From NCBI RefSeq assembly GCF_030532965.1, contig NZ_JAUNKC010000011.1, forward strand, positions 21,977 through 85,976: DNA of 64,000 nucleotides, read 5' to 3'. The translations under genes and the position numbers were made by a program. Shown in pieces: positions 58,564 to 64,000 of this stretch (positions within the stretch are counted from its first letter, which is position 1; every line of letters starts with the position of its first letter). A model generated the notes under the pieces. That model saw nothing but the letters and a program-made list of their open reading frames with translations, was not told where the DNA came from and did no database searches. Source of the DNA: Corynebacterium sp. (GTDB lineage Bacteria > Actinomycetota > Actinomycetes > Mycobacteriales > Mycobacteriaceae).

Positions 58564-59805
58564 ATGACCGTTCCTGCATCAACCGCCCATCGGCCCGCCG
58601 TTGCTTGGCTGTATCTGTTATCGGCGTTGAGCTCGGGACTTGGAAACGCCGTATCGAATATCGTGTGGCCGTGGTTGGTTCTCCAGCGTACCGGTGACCC
58701 GGCTGCCGCCGGTTTGGTAGCTACCTGTATTTTTGTTCCCTCAATTGGGTTCGCAATCGCTGGCGGCAATTTCATTGACCGTTTCGGCCGGAAACCCATG
58801 AGCATTATTTCCGATACGATCTCGGCGTTATCGGTGGTGGGCTTGATCGTGGTGGACGTGTATCTCGGTTTGAACCTTACGTGGTTTATCATCATCGGGA
58901 TCATCGGCGCAGTGGGGGACATTCCCGGTATGGCGGCCCGCACAGCGCTTGCTGGCGACGTGTCTGTGGCGTCCGGCAAAGAATTGGACTGGTTGGCCGG
59001 AGCTAACCAGGCGATCCTGGGTATCAGTCTGTTCGTCGGCCCAGCGGTGGCGGGTGTATTGCTCACCGCCATGCCGATATCAAGTATTCTGTGGATCACC
59101 GCTGGTTGTTCCGCGTTTGCGGCGCTGCTTACCGTGTTTATTCGGCTTCACCCAGGTGCGTCCGATGTGCAGACTGAAGCCCAAGAAAATGTTTTCCGCG
59201 GTTGGAAATCGTGGTTTCGCATCGTCGCCGACGCCCGGGTGCGGTTGCTTGCCATCTGCGGCTGGCTCTTTAACATCCTCGCCATGCCGTTTTTGATGGT
59301 TCTTCTGCCGGGGCATTTTGAACGGGTCAATGAACCGATTCCGATGGGCTTGGCGTTATCGAGCTATGCGGTGGGCATGGTGATCGGTGGCGGCATAGTG
59401 GCGAAAGTGGGAACTGATAATCGTCGTCGACTATGGACTATCTCCATGTTGCTGACAACCGTGGGGTTCTGCTTGTTAGGGTGGCTGAGCAACTCCTACG
59501 CCGTGATCGCGGGAATGGCGATCGCCGGAGTTGGTTCCGGGCTGCAAGGCCCGCTGGTAACGGTGATCGTGACCGAGAACATTTCAGAAGCACTTCGCGG
59601 GCGGGCATTTTCGCTGTTCAATGCCATAAACTTGGTGGCAGCGCCGCTGGGATTATCCATCACCACCATCGTGTTGCGGTTTACCGATATTTACCCAACC
59701 GCCATCGGTTTCGCCGGAATATGGGCCGTTAGTGTCGTCTGGTTCATCGCCGAGGGACTGCGCGTTATGGGTACCAAACAACTACAAGAAGAAGCGACAG
59801 TGTGA
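58564..59805 (+). CDS. MFS transporter, second of a tandem pair
   Basis: Same length as the first copy (413 residues), with the same motif pattern (FIDRFGRKPMSIISD) and about two thirds of residues identical by eye in the N-terminal half. Duplication with divergence is likely. The tail overlaps the next gene by four bases (GTGA), joining the transporter to the helical-repeat gene cluster. AAAGG precedes the ATG. Confidence 0.88.
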   Translation: MTVPASTAHRPAVAWLYLLSALSSGLGNAVSNIVWPWLVLQRTGDPAAAGLVATCIFVPSIGFAIAGGNFIDRFGRKPMSIISDTISALSVVGLIVVDVYLGLNLTWFIIIGIIGAVGDIPGMAARTALAGDVSVASGKELDWLAGANQAILGISLFVGPAVAGVLLTAMPISSILWITAGCSAFAALLTVFIRLHPGASDVQTEAQENVFRGWKSWFRIVADARVRLLAICGWLFNILAMPFLMVLLPGHFERVNEPIPMGLALSSYAVGMVIGGGIVAKVGTDNRRRLWTISMLLTTVGFCLLGWLSNSYAVIAGMAIAGVGSGLQGPLVTVIVTENISEALRGRAFSLFNAINLVAAPLGLSITTIVLRFTDIYPTAIGFAGIWAVSVVWFIAEGLRVMGTKQLQEEATV

Positions 59806-60971
59806 GCGTCGACAAGCGAAAACTACCAGCACTAGAACAACTGCGCAAGGGGGAGCGGCTGCTTATCGACGCCCCCACCATGCCCGAAACCACGCCCGCG
59901 CGACAGGCTCTCGCTGCTGCGTTTGACTTGTGGGGACGATGCGAAAACACCGCTGCGCTGGAAACTACCGCTAAGGCCGCACGCCTTGCAGAAGACGACC
60001 CGGCGGCAAAAATGCAGGCAGCGCTGCTGCGGGCGTTGATTACATTCGACGATGACCTTACTGCCTGTGCGGCTGCCGCCGATGAATGCTTCGACCTGGC
60101 AGAGGCGCATGATCTGCCGCAGGTGCAAGCCCAGGCACAATACGTCAGCGCCAGGGTGCACCGGTTCGCAGGCCAACGTACAGGCGCCCCGGAACTTGTG
60201 TGCGAGGCGATCACCATCTGCGAGGAGGCGCTGGAAACACTTAGGGGGAAAACGGATTGCTTCGACCTGGAAGCAGAATTCATTGAGGCCTATCAAGACA
60301 TAGACCCACACGCTGCCGCAACGTATGCCACCACACTTGCCGAGACGGCAACAACGAATGAGCACAAACAGCGCGCCTTCTTCCTAGCAAGCTGGGCATT
60401 TCTTGCGGCAGGGGACGCGCAACGTGCCTTAGGTGCTGCGGATGAACTCGCTGCCGTGGCCCGCACTAGCCTTTATACAGCGCCGCTAGACCGGCAACGC
60501 GAAGCCGCCGAAGAACTGTATTCCTGCCTTGAACACGCAGCGACCATGCGGCGATTCCTCCCCGCGCCCATTGCCGATGCGGAGTTTCACACGGCCATGC
60601 GGCTTATCGATGAAGCCGAAACCATAACCCAGAGCTACCTCATTGACGAGGATTTCTCCGCAACACACTGGCAGCGAACCACCGCCACCACGCGGGGCGA
60701 TCTCAGTTGTCGACTGGGTCGTTACGACGAAGGCATGGCCATGCTTGCCGACGCCGAAGCCGCCGCGATCGCCGCCGACTGCTACCAAGAAGCCAGCCGA
60801 ATCAACACCATCATGCGTGATTACGCGAAATTACACGACAAACCGGCAACAGTACGAGCACTGGCGAAACGAACATTAAACTACATGTGCCATGGGGGCG
60901 AATGCCACGATGACGCATTTTGGGAAACCACCCAGGCGGAAGCCGCCGCTGATTTATCATGGTCTGCGTGA
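59802..60971 (+). CDS. helical-repeat protein, first of a cluster
   Basis: A 389-residue, alpha-helical protein with many Ala/Glu/Asp residues and TPR-like spacing (LAAAFDLWGRCENTAALETTAK; FLASWAFLAAGDAQRALGAAD). No catalytic motif is seen. It starts with GTG overlapping the MFS stop. Its opening codons overlay a dispersed motif copy (59807-59817). The C-terminal 13 bases overlap the next gene. Protein-protein scaffold or sensor roles are possible; none is established. Confidence 0.7.
   Translation: MSVDKRKLPALEQLRKGERLLIDAPTMPETTPARQALAAAFDLWGRCENTAALETTAKAARLAEDDPAAKMQAALLRALITFDDDLTACAAAADECFDLAEAHDLPQVQAQAQYVSARVHRFAGQRTGAPELVCEAITICEEALETLRGKTDCFDLEAEFIEAYQDIDPHAAATYATTLAETATTNEHKQRAFFLASWAFLAAGDAQRALGAADELAAVARTSLYTAPLDRQREAAEELYSCLEHAATMRRFLPAPIADAEFHTAMRLIDEAETITQSYLIDEDFSATHWQRTTATTRGDLSCRLGRYDEGMAMLADAEAAAIAADCYQEASRINTIMRDYAKLHDKPATVRALAKRTLNYMCHGGECHDDAFWETTQAEAAADLSWSA
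59807..59817 (+). repeat. dispersed 11-mer at the start of the helical-repeat cluster
   Basis: CGTCGACAAGC, C form, sits at codons 2-6 of the first helical-repeat gene, four bases after the MFS stop; flanked by AGCG and GAAAA. Confidence 0.7.
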
Positions 60972-62287
60972 CCGATGCGATAAGTGGTAGTGAACTGCGG
61001 TGCGACCCGACAGAATCCCTTCCCACTTCAACGCAATTGCGCGCCGGGATGGATACCTACGACCACCGCGGCGAAGCTGTCGGTACGGATGCCGGACGTC
61101 AAGCGGCGTATCAATTATGGTCGGTCAGCGAAAAAGTGACGGAGTGGCAGGAGATCGAATCGCTGATAAACCGAACACTAGCGTGCGAAACCACCGACCC
61201 GTTGGGGGTTCAAGCCCACTGTTTCGACATTGCGCTATCAACAACCGGCGATACTGACGATTACTACCAGTGGTGGGATACACACAACCGCAACTGCATT
61301 GATTTTGCCCGCAACCACCAGTTGTGGCGGCTGTATTGCCAGGCCGTGGCGAAGCGGATCGAACGCGAAAATGATCGCATCTACCGCTATGCCACCGGCA
61401 GTACCAGCATTGATCGTGAGGAAATCTTCGCCCGTCAACGCGACATAATAGACTTCGGTGAGGCGGCATTAGCAACCGCTCCAAGCAATGCTGGATACAT
61501 TTTTCATTCACTCATTGGGGTCTACCAGTCCTTTGGTGGTAAGCCTGCGCAACGTGCAATCATTGATCGGTGGATTGCTACGGCGAGTGATTCACGGGAG
61601 CTTTACGAGGCCTATTTTTGGGGATTTCTCCACACTGAACCAGATGCGTGTTGGCCATACGCACGTCACGCGGTTGAAATTGCGGAACAGATCGTGCACA
61701 CCGCTAAACCCGATGACCTTCACGACGCCGCGATGATGCTGTGGGATTGCCACCGGGAAGTGGCAACCAAGAATTGGTTCAACGCTCAGCTACCGGAAAA
61801 TATGGTGCAAAAATCACTTAGACATTTCGATAAATCAATTACGGTGATTACCACTTATCTCGCCAGTTCAGAAGGGCACCTGAGTATGCTGGTGGGCTCT
61901 TATATAGAGCGTGGGGATTTCTGTAAGCAGCATCACCGATACAGTGCCGCGCGGCGAAATTACCGTACAGCGGTGCGGCTTTCGGAAGAGTACGCCCAGG
62001 TCATGGCTGGAAACGCTTTAGATGAACACGAATCGTTGAACCTCATAGACGCGTGGCTAAAAATCGCTTACATTGACAAACACCGGAACAAACCACAGCT
62101 CGTGGCCCACACCCGCGACGTTGTTGACGCACTCATCAACACACTACCTATAGATGAAGAACTACTACCGTTCTACCGTGACAAGCTTGAAGAACTATCG
62201 CAATGGTGCGACCAGCACCAATACCCGGCCAAGCGGCCGCGACCACGACAACCACGGCGCACGAAACACCGGAAAACGAAGAGATAA
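60959..62287 (+). CDS. helical-repeat protein, second of the cluster
   Basis: A 442-residue protein. Its N-terminal region TQLRAGMDTYDHRGEAVGTD is matched closely by the last gene of the window, EQLRAGLELFDQRGEAVGSD, showing paralogy. The middle and C-terminus are alpha-helical, with TPR-like stretches (RRNYRTAVRLSEEYAQVMAG) and a basic end RRTKHRKTKR. It overlaps the preceding gene by 13 bases. Function unknown. Confidence 0.72.
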   Translation: MVCVTDAISGSELRCDPTESLPTSTQLRAGMDTYDHRGEAVGTDAGRQAAYQLWSVSEKVTEWQEIESLINRTLACETTDPLGVQAHCFDIALSTTGDTDDYYQWWDTHNRNCIDFARNHQLWRLYCQAVAKRIERENDRIYRYATGSTSIDREEIFARQRDIIDFGEAALATAPSNAGYIFHSLIGVYQSFGGKPAQRAIIDRWIATASDSRELYEAYFWGFLHTEPDACWPYARHAVEIAEQIVHTAKPDDLHDAAMMLWDCHREVATKNWFNAQLPENMVQKSLRHFDKSITVITTYLASSEGHLSMLVGSYIERGDFCKQHHRYSAARRNYRTAVRLSEEYAQVMAGNALDEHESLNLIDAWLKIAYIDKHRNKPQLVAHTRDVVDALINTLPIDEELLPFYRDKLEELSQWCDQHQYPAKRPRPRQPRRTKHRKTKR

Positions 62288-62301
62288 GAAAGGCTAAGTG
62301 C

Positions 62302-63519
62302 ATGGGAATCCCGTCCAGCGCGGCGCTAGCAGCCGGTGTGCAGCTTTTCGACGAACACGCCGTATCAGTCATCACCGATATACCTGCCACGAACCTGGCA
62401 CAGATACACGCCGCAGGCGCAGATGTCAGCGACGACTGGTCCGAACTGGCAGGGACTTACGCACACAAGACTAACGATCCAACGTCGATTTATCTGCACT
62501 GGTTACTTGTGGTTTTCTCATCCCGCCACGCCGACCGGGTGTTCGACACACCTGAAGAAGTAGCAACCGAATTAGTGCGAATCGCGCGGGACGAGTCGCT
62601 GCCGCACATCAGTGTTCAGCTGGCGGTGGCGTATACCAAAGACGCAATTAGCCTGCTAGGCCGCAATACAAAAACCTGGTTGAGCGACGTGCTTTGGTGG
62701 GGCGACGCAATTTCGCAGGCGCTTTCCCCATACGCCGATATAACCGCAGTGCAGGTTAACCTCATGGAAACCCGGTGGCGAGTAGCATCCATGGAACCGA
62801 ATCCGAAACCGTACATCATGACGTGCCTGTCGGATTTAAGGGATTTCGCCAGAAAAATAACCGATATACAGCAACAATTCGAAGCCTACAAAACACTGGC
62901 TATCCTCGCCGACATGGAAAAGCGAACTCGACTGAGCCAGACAAGCGCCAACGCCGCGTTCGGGATAGCATTTAACCTGTATAACCGGAGTGAAAGCGAT
63001 ACAGACAAAGCAAAAGCCGCCGAAGTAGTGTGGGATTACGCACGCGAATACCTAGACATGCGTTGTTTCCAACCGCTAACCCCTTCCGCCACTTTCGATC
63101 ACACCACGCACATATTCCGTAAAGCATACGAAACAGCGTTACGCCATCTCGTGCCCGCGACATACTCCGCAACCGAACTTCAGGCACACTATGCCAACGA
63201 CATGGCAAGCTTCCATGCCAGCCACCGCCGGTGGACATCCGCCGCCCGTTGGTATAAAACCGCCGCACAACTATTTGCCGCCTGCGGCGATACGCGTGGA
63301 ATCGCCCGTGCGAAAACCGAGCTCATGCTCATCAAACGCAAAGATGGCATCGTAGCTGAAGCGGAAAAACTAGCCGCCGAAGTGCTGGAGATCCTCACAA
63401 TCAGAAACAACCAACGCCACTGGGGCTATGATCTGGCCATAACAACGCAAGCCTGGTGCCGCACAAAGCGGCGGAAGAAACGGGCGGCGAGTGGGCGTCG
63501 AAAAGCAAAGTCCTATTAA
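62302..63519 (+). CDS. helical-repeat protein, third of the cluster
   Basis: A 405-residue protein, alpha-helical, with TPR-like segments (HYANDMASFHASHRRWTSAA; WYKTAAQLFAACGDTRGIA). ATG 62302 with GAAAGG upstream is chosen; the frame opens at 62203 inside the previous gene. The basic tail RRKKRAASGRRKAKSY ends with a dispersed motif copy (63496-63506), and another lies near codons 14-17 (62343-62353). Function unknown. Confidence 0.7.
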   Translation: MGIPSSAALAAGVQLFDEHAVSVITDIPATNLAQIHAAGADVSDDWSELAGTYAHKTNDPTSIYLHWLLVVFSSRHADRVFDTPEEVATELVRIARDESLPHISVQLAVAYTKDAISLLGRNTKTWLSDVLWWGDAISQALSPYADITAVQVNLMETRWRVASMEPNPKPYIMTCLSDLRDFARKITDIQQQFEAYKTLAILADMEKRTRLSQTSANAAFGIAFNLYNRSESDTDKAKAAEVVWDYAREYLDMRCFQPLTPSATFDHTTHIFRKAYETALRHLVPATYSATELQAHYANDMASFHASHRRWTSAARWYKTAAQLFAACGDTRGIARAKTELMLIKRKDGIVAEAEKLAAEVLEILTIRNNQRHWGYDLAITTQAWCRTKRRKKRAASGRRKAKSY

Positions 63520-63541
63520 GCGGCAGACACTAGGGGGTTCC

Positions 63542-63979
63542 ATGACGCAGGAAGAAACGATGAACGAAACCACGTTAAACGCCGAGTATATGCAGCTTAT
63601 GCCGCACATTACCGCAGATCACCATGCGCCGTTACCCACCACCGAACAACTTCGCGCCGGGTTGGAACTATTTGACCAACGCGGCGAGGCGGTGGGTAGT
63701 GATGCGGGGCGGCTGATGATTCGCGGGTTATTCCACATCCAATCCGACGCAGTGCGGGAGAATTTTGAACCGGCCCTGGAAACGGCGTTGGCGGCACCGA
63801 CACATGACCCACTTAGTGTCCGGCTGCACGCACTCTATCTCCTGGCCGAATATTGGTCCTTCAATTTTGCCCACCATTATGCCGAAGACGACCGACAGAC
63901 ATTTTCACTGGCTAATCCGCCCTATTGCTACGTGAAGGAATGCTATGTTCCGGACGAGCTTTTCGTAGCGGTGTGGTAA
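63542..63979 (+). CDS. short paralog of the second helical-repeat gene
   Basis: A 145-residue protein beginning MTQEETMNETTLNAEYMQ, with the shared block LPTTEQLRAGLELFDQRG at about residues 32-49. The second gene of the cluster continues for another 300 residues, while this one stops at TAA after YVPDELFVAVW, so it is truncated. Other frames show stops too within the few bases left, so a simple frameshift cannot be demonstrated before the window ends. Start may be ATG 63542 or 63560. Confidence 0.65.
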   Translation: MTQEETMNETTLNAEYMQLMPHITADHHAPLPTTEQLRAGLELFDQRGEAVGSDAGRLMIRGLFHIQSDAVRENFEPALETALAAPTHDPLSVRLHALYLLAEYWSFNFAHHYAEDDRQTFSLANPPYCYVKECYVPDELFVAVW

Positions 63980-64000
63980 CGATCGTGTAGCGCCAGAGTG

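Overview
The window looks like a chromosomal segment of a Corynebacterium, by inference from gene content and order rather than any database search. Supporting signs are the atp operon followed by a DUF2550 gene and nucS, a GlgE/GlgB pair, a secreted Ag85-like mycolyltransferase, the order etfB-etfA-cysteine desulfurase-mnmA-ligA-ACT gene-gatC-gatA known from Mycobacteriales, frequent GTG and TTG starts, and moderately high GC.

Layout. 1-2.97 kb: end of prmC, threonylcarbamoyl-AMP synthase, WecA/Rfe-type glycosyl-phosphate transferase and a small AtpI-like membrane protein. 3.5-10.7 kb: complete atpBEFHAGDC operon closed by two hairpins. 10.9-14.4 kb: DUF2550 protein, NucS, its small zinc-type neighbour, methylmalonyl-CoA epimerase, a thiamine-binding-type protein and a CnoX/YbbN-like protein. 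14.4-18.4 kb: an orphan peptide-type binding lipoprotein and a large surface adhesin. 18.5-23 kb: glgE-glgB on the minus strand. 23.3-26.5 kb: orphan ABC ATPase, Nudix hydrolase, THUMP-like methyltransferase. 26.7-40.9 kb: etfBA, cysteine desulfurase, mycolyltransferase, spermidine-synthase-like protein, mnmA, MetE-like protein, exonuclease, RDD protein, ligA, ACT protein, gatCA.

40.9-49.2 kb is an accessory island: two SUKH (SMI1/KNR4) proteins, a CbrC/UPF0167 protein, helical-repeat and unknown proteins, a frameshifted gene, AT-rich or very small membrane proteins, and short coding relics. It resembles a polyimmunity locus whose toxins have been lost. 49.2-53.9 kb: rtcB with a 41-codon gene upstream, an orphan cobalamin riboswitch with its own downstream terminator but no recognisable gene, a GNAT acetyltransferase, a zinc alcohol dehydrogenase and a small membrane protein. 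54.1-57.0 kb: an iron/siderophore or corrinoid type ABC importer. 57.2-59.8 kb: two tandem paralogous MFS transporters. 59.8-64 kb: at least four consecutive helical-repeat proteins, the first overlapping the second MFS gene, some clearly paralogous and the last truncated.

The most unusual signal is not a gene. An 11-base motif, CGTCGA(A/C)AAGC, occurs 21 times on both strands, often between genes or at gene ends, concentrated in 40-51 kb and absent from the atp operon and the etf-to-desulfurase and ligA-gatA blocks. No insertion sequence, CRISPR array, tRNA or rRNA was recognised.
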